From an uncultured Prochlorococcus sp. (GTDB lineage: Bacteria > Cyanobacteriota > Cyanobacteriia > PCC-6307 > Cyanobiaceae): a stretch of 32,424 nt of DNA. Shown here in pieces: positions 15,837-24,926 of this stretch. The translations under genes were made by a program, and so were the position numbers. The stretch is taken from the NCBI GenBank assembly GCA_902536555.1, contig CACAXR010000010.1, positions 1-32,424 on the forward strand, written 5' to 3'. Position 1 is the stretch's first letter. Each line of letters opens with the position of its first letter. Below the pieces are notes generated by a model that did not search any database, was not told where the DNA came from, and saw only the letters and a program-made list of their open reading frames with translations.

Positions 15837-16663
15837 TAGTTTGAAAACAATTCTTTTTTTCTATGTTTAAGACTTGGCATCTGTTCCCTAATTTTCTTTA
15901 CCCTTTCTTTATCAGCGGGGGCTATTGCAGCTCCCTGAGTTTTTCCAGCATCAGATAAAACTGTACCCCAGGGGTCAATTACCATTGCATGGCCATGACT
16001 TTGCCTTCTTCCATAATGAATCCCAGTTTGAGCTGGAGCGACTACATATGCTGTATTCTCGATTGCTCTTGCTTGTAACAGGATTTGCCAATGATCTTTT
16101 CCAGTAAATGCTGTAAAAGCTGCGGGAATCATAATTAGCTCTGCACCATTCGAAGACAAATATCTATAAAGTTCAGGAAATCTTACGTCATAACAAATAG
16201 ATAATCCTATTTTGCATAAACCTGGAACATCTACAACAGGTGGATATTCTGACCCAGATAAAATAGTGGATGATTCCTTATATAAATTTCCATCTGGCAA
16301 ATCAACATCAAATAAATGAATCTTGTCGTATTTTGCTAAAATTTGTCCATCTTTTCCAAATAGTGCTGACCTATTAAAAGTATGACTGTCATCACCTGCA
16401 GGGACGGGATACCCTCCTCCCAAAAGAAATACTTGATATCTTTGTGACATAGTTTTTAGAAAACTTGCACACTTCTCTGACAATTCAGAAGCTAATCTAA
16501 GTTTTTCATCATCTTCTCCTAAAAAAGCAAAATTCTCTGGCAATCCAATTAATTCCGCACCTCGTCTAGAAGCCAATTCAATTTGCTCTTCAGCTTCAGC
16601 AAAATTTGCTTCAACATTGGAAGTACTCGTAATTTGTAATGCAGCTACCAAAAAATCAGTCAA
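15836..16663 (-). CDS. Carbon-nitrogen hydrolase, Nit1-like (probable deaminated-glutathione amidase)
   Basis: 275 aa of the nitrilase superfamily. The Glu-Lys-Cys catalytic triad is visible in LIGLPENFAF, AKYDKIHLFDVDLPDG and GLSICYDVRFPELYR. The last two motifs, and AFTGKDHWQILLQARAIENTAYV and GHAMVIDPWG, are very close to the Nit1 branch. That enzyme repairs deaminated glutathione, a transaminase by-product, so this is the most likely function; omega-amidase (Nit2) is the alternative. The start is TTG at 16663, supported by a strong Shine-Dalgarno AGGAG at 16671-16675, 7 nt upstream. It begins about 30 nt after comB and overlaps the amidase start by 1 nt. Confidence 0.9.
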   Translation of the reverse strand: MTDFLVAALQITSTSNVEANFAEAEEQIELASRRGAELIGLPENFAFLGEDDEKLRLASELSEKCASFLKTMSQRYQVFLLGGGYPVPAGDDSHTFNRSALFGKDGQILAKYDKIHLFDVDLPDGNLYKESSTILSGSEYPPVVDVPGLCKIGLSICYDVRFPELYRYLSSNGAELIMIPAAFTAFTGKDHWQILLQARAIENTAYVVAPAQTGIHYGRRQSHGHAMVIDPWGTVLSDAGKTQGAAIAPADKERVKKIREQMPSLKHRKKELFSN

Positions 16664-16670
16664 GACTTTA

Positions 16671-16675
16671 CTCCT
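16671..16675 (-). promoter_or_regulatory. Shine-Dalgarno AGGAG before the TTG start of the nitrilase gene
   Basis: On the minus strand AGGAG is followed 7 nt later by TTG at 16663. No other in-frame start lies between it and the upstream TAG at 16682-16684, so this site decides the start. Confidence 0.75.
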
Positions 16676-16693
16676 AGTGAACTAATTCGTAAA

Positions 16694-17422
16694 TCATGAG
16701 GCACGAATCACACCCCTTTCAACTTGAGCTGGAACAATATCTAAGCAATCAAGTTCTGAGCAACATTTAAAATCATCCTCATAATCTCCAAGACTTGTCA
16801 ATCTTTTGCCATGGGTTGCTGTTTTTAAACATTTCAAAATATCATCTTTCCAAAAATCCCAAAGTACCAAAGCAGCTTGTAATTCGTCATTCAGAATATC
16901 AATTTCGAAATCACAGTTCTGTTTTAGATATGAGGCCAAAGCACCAGCCGCCAAAGAATCCTCAAGGGAATAAGAGCCTTCCCAACCACTACCAAGTATT
17001 AAAACATTTTCACTTTTTAATGAAATGATTTTTTCTGCAACTGCTTTCCTATTTGGGAGACCCATTGCAAATAAATGCTTAGCATTTTGAACTTTTTGCA
17101 ATGATTTAGTCCCATTAGTAGTACTCATAAATAGTCTTTTACCATTAACAACTTTTTTTGTAACGGATAAAGGAGAATTCCCTAAATCAAAGCCCTCAAT
17201 CTTCTTTCCACCTCTCTCTCCAAGCATTAATCTCTTTTCAGCTTGCCACTTAATTGCAGATTCTTTTAATAAATCTAAATCTGCAAAAACTTGTATTGAA
17301 TCAGCTCCGTTTTTTAAAGCCCAAGAAATTGTGGTTGTAGCTCTTAAAACATCAATGACAACTGCAATATCTGGACTTATTTCTGGAACATCCTTTGCAA
17401 CGTGATAATAAGTGAGATTAAT
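16694..17422 (-). CDS. comB: ComB-family 2-phosphosulfolactate phosphatase, probable ATT start
   Basis: About 242 aa. The frame shows the ComB pattern: NLTYYHVAKDVPEISPDIAV, VIDVLRATTTISWALKNGA, AEKRLMLGERGGKKIEGFDLGNSPL, RLFMSTTNGTKSL and a C-terminal GSYSLEDSLAAGALASYL. ComB hydrolyses 2-phosphosulfolactate in coenzyme M biosynthesis; many cyanobacteria carry a homologue without the rest of that pathway, so the real substrate here is uncertain. No ATG, GTG or TTG exists between the upstream in-frame TAG (17444-17446) and the ATG at 17227 (residue 66). Starting there would remove the conserved N-terminal half-domain. The most plausible start is ATT at 17422 (encoding MNLTYYH), 7 nt after AAGGA at 17430-17434. 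It is divergent from aroA. Confidence 0.85.
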   Translation of the reverse strand: MNLTYYHVAKDVPEISPDIAVVIDVLRATTTISWALKNGADSIQVFADLDLLKESAIKWQAEKRLMLGERGGKKIEGFDLGNSPLSVTKKVVNGKRLFMSTTNGTKSLQKVQNAKHLFAMGLPNRKAVAEKIISLKSENVLILGSGWEGSYSLEDSLAAGALASYLKQNCDFEIDILNDELQAALVLWDFWKDDILKCLKTATHGKRLTSLGDYEDDFKCCSELDCLDIVPAQVERGVIRAS

Positions 17423-17555
17423 AATTAAATCCTTTTTCTGTTCCTATTATAGAAAACAGTTACTTAATTTGATTATTTTTTTTATAAAACAAACTTATTG
17501 ATAATATATAAATAATTTGTTTCTACAGAAATCTTATCAAGTATTTAATTTGAAA
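17423..17555. promoter_or_regulatory. Divergent intergenic region comB / aroA
   Basis: 133 bp between the proposed comB ATT start and the aroA ATG. A plus-strand GATAATATATAAAT stretch at about 17500-17513 is a candidate aroA -10 region. The comB Shine-Dalgarno AAGGA is inside it on the minus strand (17430-17434). Confidence 0.3.
17430..17434 (-). promoter_or_regulatory. Shine-Dalgarno AAGGA supporting the ATT start of comB
   Basis: On the minus strand AAGGA is 7 nt before ATT at 17422 and 4 nt before a second ATT at 17425. The 7-nt spacing is optimal, so the downstream ATT is preferred. Confidence 0.5.
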
Positions 17556-18866
17556 ATGAATAATATCCGCACAATAAAAGGTGGAGTTAATTTAAAAGGA
17601 AAAGTAAAAGTACCTGGAGATAAATCTATATCTCATAGAGCTTTAATAATAGGAAGTATTGCTAAGGGTGAGACGACTATCGAAGGTTTTTTATATTCTG
17701 AAGATCCACTTTCAACTGCTGATTGTCTTAGAAAATTAGGTGTAAATATTCCAAAAATAACAAAAGGTGAGTCTTTTACGATTTTAGGGATGGGCCTTGA
17801 TGGATTAAAAGAACCAAAAGAAATTCTCAATTGTGGAAATTCAGGAACCACTATGAGGTTATTAATGGGTTTATTAGCCGCACAAGAAGGTAAGAATTTC
17901 ATATTAACCGGGGACGCTTCTCTTAATGAAAGGCCAATGGGGAGAGTTGGCAAACCATTATCTTTAATGGGTGGCAAAATTTCTGGAAGGGAAGGCGGTA
18001 ATAAAGCTCCAATCTCAATTGATGGGAAAAAACTTAAGGGATGTGTTATTGGAACTCCAGTAGCAAGTGCTCAAGTGAAATCGGCAATATTATTTGCAGG
18101 CCTCAATGCTTCTGGAACTACTTCTGTTATTGAACCAGCATCTTCAAGAGATCATACTGAAAGAATGTTAAAAGCATTTGGAGCAGATATCAGCATTAGA
18201 GGAGAATTAGGAAGGAATATAGTTATCAAGTCAGGGGGTAACTTAATTGGCCAAAGAATATTGATTCCTGGAGACATAAGCTCTGCTTCTTTTTGGATGA
18301 TTGCCGCATCTATTGTTCCAAATTCAGAGGTTTTAATTCAGAATGTCGGATTAAATCCCACTAGAACTGGGATTTTAAATGTAATGGATTCAATGGGGTG
18401 CAATTATGAGATTTTAGATAAGTCGACTATTGCAGGTGAACCTATTGGATCTATTAAAGTAAAGACTTCAAATAATTTAAGATCATTCACTATTGAAGGA
18501 GATATTCTCCCAAAACTTATAGATGAAATTCCTATCCTTACAGTGGCTGCCTGTTTTTGTAATGGAGTTTCTGAAATTAAAGACGCACAAGAATTAAGAG
18601 TTAAGGAGACAGATCGATTAAAAGTAATGGCAAGACAGTTACAAAAATTCGGCGCTGAAATAACAGAAAAAGAGGATGGATTAATTATTAATGGGCAATC
18701 AAAATTTCATTCTGCGGAGGTAGATAGTGAGACAGATCATCGAGTAGCAATGAGTCTTGCTATTGCTTCACTTCTAGCTAAAGGCACCTCAAAGATCATG
18801 AGATCTGATGCTGCTAGTGTCTCGTATCCAACTTTTTGGGAAGAGCTGACCAAACTAACTAACTAA
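17556..18866 (+). CDS. aroA: 3-phosphoshikimate 1-carboxyvinyltransferase (EPSP synthase)
   Basis: 436 aa from the ATG at 17556 ([10 protein letters not shown]). An in-frame TTG 39 nt upstream would add a non-conserved leader and is not preferred. Motifs in order: [18 protein letters not shown] (phosphate and PEP contacts), [56 protein letters not shown] and [13 protein letters not shown]. These are the full shikimate-pathway enzyme that joins PEP to shikimate 3-phosphate in the cytosol, giving EPSP for aromatic amino acids, quinones and folate. The MRLLMG sequence belongs to the class II-like/Gram-positive-type variant found in cyanobacteria. It heads a plus-strand run with the mnmD-like gene 12 nt downstream, then glmU. 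Confidence 0.96.
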   Translation: MNNIRTIKGGVNLKGKVKVPGDKSISHRALIIGSIAKGETTIEGFLYSEDPLSTADCLRKLGVNIPKITKGESFTILGMGLDGLKEPKEILNCGNSGTTMRLLMGLLAAQEGKNFILTGDASLNERPMGRVGKPLSLMGGKISGREGGNKAPISIDGKKLKGCVIGTPVASAQVKSAILFAGLNASGTTSVIEPASSRDHTERMLKAFGADISIRGELGRNIVIKSGGNLIGQRILIPGDISSASFWMIAASIVPNSEVLIQNVGLNPTRTGILNVMDSMGCNYEILDKSTIAGEPIGSIKVKTSNNLRSFTIEGDILPKLIDEIPILTVAACFCNGVSEIKDAQELRVKETDRLKVMARQLQKFGAEITEKEDGLIINGQSKFHSAEVDSETDHRVAMSLAIASLLAKGTSKIMRSDAASVSYPTFWEELTKLTN

Positions 18867-18878
18867 TCTAAAAAGTTT

Positions 18879-19790
18879 TTGTCTGAATTAATAGAAGTTT
18901 TAACTAAAGATGGAAGTTACTCTCTAAGAAGTGTGTTATTTCAAGAGAACTTCCATAGTTTATTGGGCGCATTGGAGGAAACAAAGTCAAAGTTTACAGC
19001 TACTTCTAATTTGCAAAGATTTCAGGGCAAATCTCTTAATGTTTTGGATATATGTTTTGGTTTAGGATACAATTCCGCTTCTTTATTAAATGAATTAATT
19101 AAACAAAAATCATATTTAAATTTGTATGCATTGGAAAATGATAAAAATCCTCTTGCATATTCGCTTAGAAATAAATCTTTCCTTAAATTATGGGATCCAA
19201 AAGTCAAAAAAATATTTGATTCGCTTTATCGAAAAGATTACTTTGAAGATAAATTTTTTAAATGCAGTATTTTATGGGGTGATGCTAGAGAAAAAATCAA
19301 CATTATTCCTTCCTCTATTAAATTCGATCTGATTTATTTAGATGGTTTTTCTCCTCAAAAATGCCCACAATTATGGACAATTGAATTTTTATCCAAAGTC
19401 AAAGAAAATCTTAATCCTGAGGGTTATTTAATAACTTATTCTTCATCAGCGGCAGTAAGAAAAACATTAAGAAATCTTGGATTAGATATTTTTACTATTA
19501 AATCAAGTTTTAAAAACAGAACTTTTTGGAGCCAGGGAACTGTCGCAATATCAAAATTTGATAATAATAAATTGGAACCTAATTTCAATTTTAAAAAGTT
19601 ATCTTTAATGGAAGAAGAACATCTCTTAACTAAAGCTAGTATTCCATATAGAGATCAAGATTTAAACTCAAGCAAAGATGATATAATCAACAGAAGGTTA
19701 GATGAGCAATTATTCTCAAATCTATTATCAACAAATAAATGGAGAGAGAAGTGGGATATGACGAAGTTATCCGTTAAGAGTAAGATTTAA
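18879..19790 (+). CDS. mnmD: MnmD-like tRNA U34 methyltransferase (DUF752/Methyltransf_30)
   Basis: 303 aa from TTG at 18879; no ATG lies close enough to keep the conserved N-terminus [17 protein letters not shown]. Class I SAM motif I is [18 protein letters not shown] (the family reads GFGTGLN). The signature [20 protein letters not shown] is followed by [21 protein letters not shown], matching the stand-alone methyltransferase that finishes mnm5(s2)U34 in tRNA (the methyl-transfer half of MnmC). The C-terminal 60 residues ([18 protein letters not shown]) are typical of the cyanobacterial form. Known substrates are aminomethyluridine-34 tRNAs; whether this organism makes that precursor cannot be checked here. 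It sits between aroA and glmU, 12 and 19 nt apart, likely one transcript. Confidence 0.82.
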   Translation: MSELIEVLTKDGSYSLRSVLFQENFHSLLGALEETKSKFTATSNLQRFQGKSLNVLDICFGLGYNSASLLNELIKQKSYLNLYALENDKNPLAYSLRNKSFLKLWDPKVKKIFDSLYRKDYFEDKFFKCSILWGDAREKINIIPSSIKFDLIYLDGFSPQKCPQLWTIEFLSKVKENLNPEGYLITYSSSAAVRKTLRNLGLDIFTIKSSFKNRTFWSQGTVAISKFDNNKLEPNFNFKKLSLMEEEHLLTKASIPYRDQDLNSSKDDIINRRLDEQLFSNLLSTNKWREKWDMTKLSVKSKI

Positions 19791-19809
19791 ATTAGGATTT
19801 CAAATAAAC

Positions 19810-21159
19810 ATGCTAAGTGTTGCGATATTGGCGGCTGGCAAGGGCACTAGAATGAAAAGCTCATTGCCAAAAGTTTTACATAAAATTTCTGGCAAAAGTC
19901 TTCTACAAAGAGTAATTGATTCATGTTTCGCATTAAAACCTGATCAAATTTTTGTAATTACTGGACACAAATCAAAAGAAGTACAAAAGTCAATCCCAAA
20001 CGATAAAAAAATCCATTTTGTTGTTCAAGAACCTCAATCAGGAACCGGTCATGCTATCCAGGTACTTTGCAAAGAAGTAAAAAAACATGAAGGAAAACTT
20101 TTGGTACTTAACGGCGATGTGCCACTCATTAGGCCTAGTACTTTAAAAAGACTTTTATATTTACACGATTCAAAAAATGCTGATGTTTCTTTAATTACCA
20201 CAAAGAAAACAAATCCTTATGGATATGGCAGAGTTTTTTTGAAGGGGGATTTTATAGAGAGAATTGTTGAAGAAAAAGATTGCAATGATCTTGAAAGAGA
20301 AAATCCATTAATAAATGCAGGTGTTTACTGCTTTAACTGGGGTAACTTGTTAGAAATAATTAATACCTTGCAAAGCAATAATAATCAAAAAGAGATCTAC
20401 TTAACAGATACAATATCTTTGTTAAAAAACTCCTTAAGTCTCGAGGTAGAGGATAATGGAGAGCTTCAAGGAATTAATAACAGAATTCAGCTTTCCGAGT
20501 GCGAGGAATGTATTCAAAATTCAATTAAAGAAAAGCATATGCTTAATGGTGTAACTTTTATAAATAAAACAAGTTGTTCAATTAGTGAAGAAGCTGAAAT
20601 TGGTAAGGATGTAGTCATAGAGGCTAATTCACATATAAGAGGAAATACGACAATAAATAGTCATTGCATTATCGGTCCAAATACCTTTATTGAAAATTCT
20701 TATGTGGGATTACAATGTGAAATTTCAAACTCTACTGTTTATGATTCTCAAATAATGGACCATATAAAAATTGGCCCTTATAGTCATATAAGACCTAATT
20801 CCAAAATATCTTCCTATAGCAAAATAGGTAATTTTGTTGAGATCAAAAATAGTAGTCTTGAGGAAGAATCCAAAGTAAACCATCTAAGTTATATTGGTGA
20901 TTCTATTATTGGAAGATCTACAAATATTGGAGCAGGCACTATTACTGCAAATTTTGATGGGCAGACAAAACATCAAACAAAAATTGGTAAAAATTCCAGT
21001 ATTGGAGCAAACACAGTTTTTGTAGCGCCAATAAATCTAGGGGAATCAGTAACAACAGGTGCTGGGTCAGTGATCACAAAAGACTCTAAAGATAATTCAT
21101 TAGCGATCTCAAGAACTAAGCAAGTTAATGTAGAGAATTGGAAAAAAAAGAAATCATGA
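19810..21159 (+). CDS. glmU: Bifunctional UDP-GlcNAc pyrophosphorylase / GlcN-1-P acetyltransferase
   Basis: 449 aa. The N-terminal nucleotidyltransferase domain (1 to about 230) starts with [21 protein letters not shown], followed by [13 protein letters not shown] and [11 protein letters not shown]. The C-terminal half is a left-handed beta-helix with hexapeptide repeats ([42 protein letters not shown]). The acetyltransferase catalytic region is [21 protein letters not shown] (with the essential His). It makes UDP-N-acetylglucosamine for peptidoglycan and lipopolysaccharide. Convergent with murF, with only 1 nt between the two stop codons. Confidence 0.97.
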   Translation: MLSVAILAAGKGTRMKSSLPKVLHKISGKSLLQRVIDSCFALKPDQIFVITGHKSKEVQKSIPNDKKIHFVVQEPQSGTGHAIQVLCKEVKKHEGKLLVLNGDVPLIRPSTLKRLLYLHDSKNADVSLITTKKTNPYGYGRVFLKGDFIERIVEEKDCNDLERENPLINAGVYCFNWGNLLEIINTLQSNNNQKEIYLTDTISLLKNSLSLEVEDNGELQGINNRIQLSECEECIQNSIKEKHMLNGVTFINKTSCSISEEAEIGKDVVIEANSHIRGNTTINSHCIIGPNTFIENSYVGLQCEISNSTVYDSQIMDHIKIGPYSHIRPNSKISSYSKIGNFVEIKNSSLEEESKVNHLSYIGDSIIGRSTNIGAGTITANFDGQTKHQTKIGKNSSIGANTVFVAPINLGESVTTGAGSVITKDSKDNSLAISRTKQVNVENWKKKKS

Positions 21160-21160
21160 T

Positions 21161-22534
21161 TTAGTTAATTAATTCAATAATTTTTTCAAGTTGCCAACAT
21201 CTACTACCTTTTATAAGAATTGAATCACCTTTTTTCGTAGATTTGTTTATCTCTTGAGGTACATCTTTAATATTATTTAAAACTAAGAATTTCTTCTTAT
21301 TTTTTAGATAATTGGTGTAAATTTTTTCATTTTCTTTATCGCAAATAAATAAACACTTTTCTATGTCTGAATTATTTATTAAGTTGAATATTTCTTTATG
21401 AAATTTTTCAGATTCTTTTCCCAATTCTTGCATACTTCCAAATATGAAAAATTTATTTCTCGGTTTTTCAAGCAGATTTTTAATACATGCTTTTACTGAC
21501 TCTGGCGAAGCATTATATGATTCATCGTATATTGTTGTTTTTACTGATTTAAGAATTTTATTTCTTCCACCTAAACTTACAAAATCAAATTTATTAAAAC
21601 TTGCAAAATCAATGCCTAGCTCTTTAGCAACTGCATAAGCAAATAAGAAATTCGAAGCATTATGAAGTCCCTCAAATGAAATTTCAAAGGTATTTTCTTC
21701 AATTAAAATTGTTTTATTCGAAGGATTATAAAATCCTCGTAAAATATTATCTTTTTTAAAACTCTCCTTTTGGTTTTTTATATTCAAAAGTTCTACTTTT
21801 ATTACTCTACCTTTCCAGTATTCTCTTAAAGATTCTTCAAGAAGTAAATCATTTGCTGGTATTATTAGAAGCCCTTTGGGTTTTAAAAATTTACTAATTT
21901 CACACTTTGCATATGTAATATTTTTTTTAGAGCCTAACAATCCAATATGGGCTGTCCCAATGTTTGTAATTACTGCAATATCGGGTTCACTGTATCTAGA
22001 TAAATTTTCTATCTGTCCAATACCTCTCATTCCCATCTCAAGGACCAAAACTTTATGTTCTTTACCGGTGGCAAGAATAGTAAGACCAACACCAATCTCA
22101 TTATTGAAATTTGCATGGGATAATTTAATTTTTCCAAGTTTCTTTAAAACTTCACCAACCATTTCTTTTGTAGTTGTTTTACCGACTGAACCAGTTATCG
22201 CAACCACAGGGATACTTAATTTTTTTCTTTTGAGCAAGGTTAATTTTTGAAATGCCTCTAAAGTGTCATTAACAACCCAACAAGGATAATTAGCAGGAAG
22301 TAATTTCTGCATTCCTTCTTTTATAACTACTGATTTAACCCCTTTATTTAAAACCTCAGGAAGAAAACTATGTCCGTCAAAATTTTTACCCTTGATAGCT
22401 ATAAAAAGATCATTTTTTAAACAAGTTCTACTATCAATACTTATATTCTTAAAATTTAAAGAATCTATTCTCCCTTCCCCCAGATTTTTAATATCACCCA
22501 AAACTTCTTTTAACTCTAATAAAGAAAGATCCAT
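21161..22534 (-). CDS. murF: UDP-N-acetylmuramoyl-tripeptide--D-alanyl-D-alanine ligase
   Basis: 457 aa of the Mur ligase family. The N-terminal domain (about 1-100) includes ISIDSRTCLKNDLFIAIKGKNFDGHSFL, and the ATP-binding P-loop is VVAITGSVGKTTTKEMVGEVL. NFNNEIGVGLTIL and VLEMGMRGIGQIENLS follow, with a C-terminal domain containing YDESYNASPESVKACI. It adds D-Ala-D-Ala to the UDP-MurNAc-tripeptide in the cytosol, the last cytoplasmic ligation of peptidoglycan synthesis. It follows glgA by 12 nt, forming the end of the menD-menB-glgA-murF minus-strand run, and is convergent with glmU. Confidence 0.96.
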   Translation of the reverse strand: MDLSLLELKEVLGDIKNLGEGRIDSLNFKNISIDSRTCLKNDLFIAIKGKNFDGHSFLPEVLNKGVKSVVIKEGMQKLLPANYPCWVVNDTLEAFQKLTLLKRKKLSIPVVAITGSVGKTTTKEMVGEVLKKLGKIKLSHANFNNEIGVGLTILATGKEHKVLVLEMGMRGIGQIENLSRYSEPDIAVITNIGTAHIGLLGSKKNITYAKCEISKFLKPKGLLIIPANDLLLEESLREYWKGRVIKVELLNIKNQKESFKKDNILRGFYNPSNKTILIEENTFEISFEGLHNASNFLFAYAVAKELGIDFASFNKFDFVSLGGRNKILKSVKTTIYDESYNASPESVKACIKNLLEKPRNKFFIFGSMQELGKESEKFHKEIFNLINNSDIEKCLFICDKENEKIYTNYLKNKKKFLVLNNIKDVPQEINKSTKKGDSILIKGSRCWQLEKIIELIN

Positions 22535-22546
22535 TAAGAATTTAAG

Positions 22547-23998
22547 TCATACTTTTTTTAAAGATGGATCAGCTGATTGTCCATAAGAAAATTTCTCAAC
22601 TTCAGCAACATCTGGTGATGGTTCCTTTATTCCGCAAACATCTTTATACATTATTTCGTATTCAAGAGCTGATCTTTGCCAACTAAACTCTTGGCTCATA
22701 GCTCTTTTTTGTAGTAATTCCCAACTATCTTTATGCCTAAAGGCTTCCCAGGACCTTACTAAAGAAGTATAGAAATCTATAGGTTCAAAGCGATCAAAGC
22801 AGAAACCTGTACCACTATTATTTTCTGGATCATGAGGTAAAACTGTATCAACTAAACCTCCAACGCGTCTTACTATTGGAATAGAGCCATATCTCATAGC
22901 TAGGAGTTGACTAATACCACAAGGTTCAAATCTACTGGGCATTAAGAATGCATCAGATCCGCCATATATAAGCCTTGATAAAGAATCATCATATGTAAGA
23001 AATACTGAAAATCTTCCTGGGTAATCTAATGCCAGTTGCCATAATCCAGACTCTAAATATCTATCTCCAGTCCCTAAAACAGCTATTTGAGAATCTGTAT
23101 AGGCTAAAAGTCTTCTTGAAACTTGCAGAAGTAAGTCAACCCCTTTCTGATCAACTAATCTACTAACCATACCTAAGAGATATTTTTTAGGATTAACTTC
23201 AAGACCCATTTCTCTCTGCAGAATTTTTTTATTTTCTAGCCTATTTCCTAAATTCTTTATACTAAATTTTGAGGGTAAAACTGGATCTTTGGCTGGATTC
23301 CATTCATCAAGATCTATACCATTAAGAATTCCCCGTAATTTACCTGAAATGTAATTAAGTAATCCTTCAAGACTTTCCCCGTATTCATGGGTTTTAATTT
23401 CATCTGCATAAGTCGGAGAAACAGCATTTACTCTATCTGCATACAACATTGCCGCAGCCATTGTGTGGTCTCCATGCATATACCAAGGACACCAAGTCAT
23501 TTTTTCTAGTTTCCATCTCCAAGGGCCTTGATATTTCAAATTATGAATTGTGAAGACAGTGCTAATTTCGGGGTCCTGATGCATCCACACAGGAATCATT
23601 CCAGTATGCCAATCATGGCAATGGAGAACTTGAGGTTTCCAACAATTCCAGGCAAACTCTGCAGTGGCACTAGCAAAAAATGTAAAACGCCAGTCCTCAT
23701 TTTCGCCTCCGTATATTTGGTCAGAGTCAAATGTTGGATGACCGACTAGATAAATCACATAATTATGAATGGGATGTTTTGCTTCATATACAGAGAAATC
23801 AGTGCCCATTGTATTTGCATTAAAGACTGGTTCATTCGATACTTCTAAAAGACTCCACAATTTCCCATATCCTGGAATTATTACTCTTACATCGTGACCA
23901 AGTTTTATCAAAGATGGAGGTAATGATCCAACCACATCTCCCATACCTCCAACTTTGATCATTGGAGCACATTCAGCGGCGGCAAGAAGAATTCTCAT
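22547..23998 (-). CDS. glgA: Glycogen synthase (GT5)
   Basis: 483 aa, typical of bacterial glycogen synthases. The ADP-glucose binding motif reads [22 protein letters not shown] (KVGGMGDV in place of the usual KTGGLADV). [23 protein letters not shown] and the C-terminal [28 protein letters not shown], with the second glucan-binding motif VGGLVDTV, are all present. It transfers glucose from ADP-glucose to growing alpha-1,4-glucan, the carbon store used at night in Prochlorococcus. It lies between menB (35 nt) and murF (12 nt) on one strand; no metabolic link to those genes is evident. Confidence 0.97.
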   Translation of the reverse strand: MRILLAAAECAPMIKVGGMGDVVGSLPPSLIKLGHDVRVIIPGYGKLWSLLEVSNEPVFNANTMGTDFSVYEAKHPIHNYVIYLVGHPTFDSDQIYGGENEDWRFTFFASATAEFAWNCWKPQVLHCHDWHTGMIPVWMHQDPEISTVFTIHNLKYQGPWRWKLEKMTWCPWYMHGDHTMAAAMLYADRVNAVSPTYADEIKTHEYGESLEGLLNYISGKLRGILNGIDLDEWNPAKDPVLPSKFSIKNLGNRLENKKILQREMGLEVNPKKYLLGMVSRLVDQKGVDLLLQVSRRLLAYTDSQIAVLGTGDRYLESGLWQLALDYPGRFSVFLTYDDSLSRLIYGGSDAFLMPSRFEPCGISQLLAMRYGSIPIVRRVGGLVDTVLPHDPENNSGTGFCFDRFEPIDFYTSLVRSWEAFRHKDSWELLQKRAMSQEFSWQRSALEYEIMYKDVCGIKEPSPDVAEVEKFSYGQSADPSLKKV

Positions 23999-24033
23999 TG
24001 ATAATTATTTAAAAAGGTCTTTTGAAAAATAAA

Positions 24034-24891
24034 CTAGGGTGTCCACTTATAGTCAGAAAAGTCTGGTGGACGCTTTTCGAGAAAGGCATCTCTACCTTCT
24101 TGAGCTTCTTCTGTCGAATAAAATAATTGAGTTGTGTATCCAGATAATTCTTGAATACCAGCAATCCCATCATTCTCAGCATTGAATGAAGCTTTAAGAA
24201 TACGAATAGCAGTTGGACTATTACGTAAAATCTCTCTTGCCCAGATTACACCCTCAGCTTCTAATTCTTCAATCTTTGTAATTGCATTTATCAAGCCCAT
24301 CTTTAATGCTTCTTTCGAATTATATTTTCTACATAAAAACCAAATTTCTTTTGCTTTTCTTTGACCCACAAGTCTTGCCAAATAACTAGATCCAAATCCA
24401 GCATCAAAACTACCAACTCTTGGACCTGTTTGACCAAATATTGCATTTTCTGAAGCAATGCTAAGATCACAAATTAAATGCAGTACGTGACCTCCTCCAA
24501 TTGCAAAACCAGGAACTAAGGCAATAACCACTTTAGGCAAACTTCTTATTAATCTTTGAAGTTCAAGTACATTTAATCTCTGCTTGCCTTCATCATTTTT
24601 ATATCCATTCTCACCTCTTACACTCTGATCTCCTCCAGAGCAAAAAGAATAAATACCTTTTTTATCAGGTCCCGCACCCGTGAAGAGAACAACTCCAATA
24701 TTTTCATCATTTCTTACGATATTAAATGCGTTAATAAGTTCATCTACAGTTTGTGGCCTAAATGCATTTCTTTTTTCAGGCCGGTTAATTGCAATTCTCG
24801 CAATTCCCTCATCTGATTTATGAAACAATATATCCTCATAAGATTTGCATTCTGTCCAATTTAAGGTTTTTTTACCAGGTAATACTTTCAT
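24034..24891 (-). CDS. menB: 1,4-dihydroxy-2-naphthoyl-CoA synthase
   Basis: 285 aa of the crotonase superfamily. MenB-specific motifs are seen: [49 protein letters not shown] and [37 protein letters not shown]. It closes the naphthoate ring of O-succinylbenzoyl-CoA in phylloquinone (vitamin K1) biosynthesis, which supplies the A1 quinone of photosystem I. It is 35 nt downstream of menD and both belong to this pathway, so coexpression is likely. Confidence 0.97.
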   Translation of the reverse strand: MKVLPGKKTLNWTECKSYEDILFHKSDEGIARIAINRPEKRNAFRPQTVDELINAFNIVRNDENIGVVLFTGAGPDKKGIYSFCSGGDQSVRGENGYKNDEGKQRLNVLELQRLIRSLPKVVIALVPGFAIGGGHVLHLICDLSIASENAIFGQTGPRVGSFDAGFGSSYLARLVGQRKAKEIWFLCRKYNSKEALKMGLINAITKIEELEAEGVIWAREILRNSPTAIRILKASFNAENDGIAGIQELSGYTTQLFYSTEEAQEGRDAFLEKRPPDFSDYKWTP

Positions 24892-24926
24892 AGATCATAA
24901 TTATTTAAAGATAGAAAATAATGAAT

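Noticed and set aside
17517-17555. Upstream TTG extension of aroA by 13 residues
   Set aside because: The extension ([12 protein letters not shown]) is not part of the EPSP synthase N-terminus and the ATG at 17556 matches the family start.
21876-22250. Plus-strand open frame of 124 codons opposite murF
   Set aside because: It lies fully inside murF in antisense and has no family resemblance; shadow frame.
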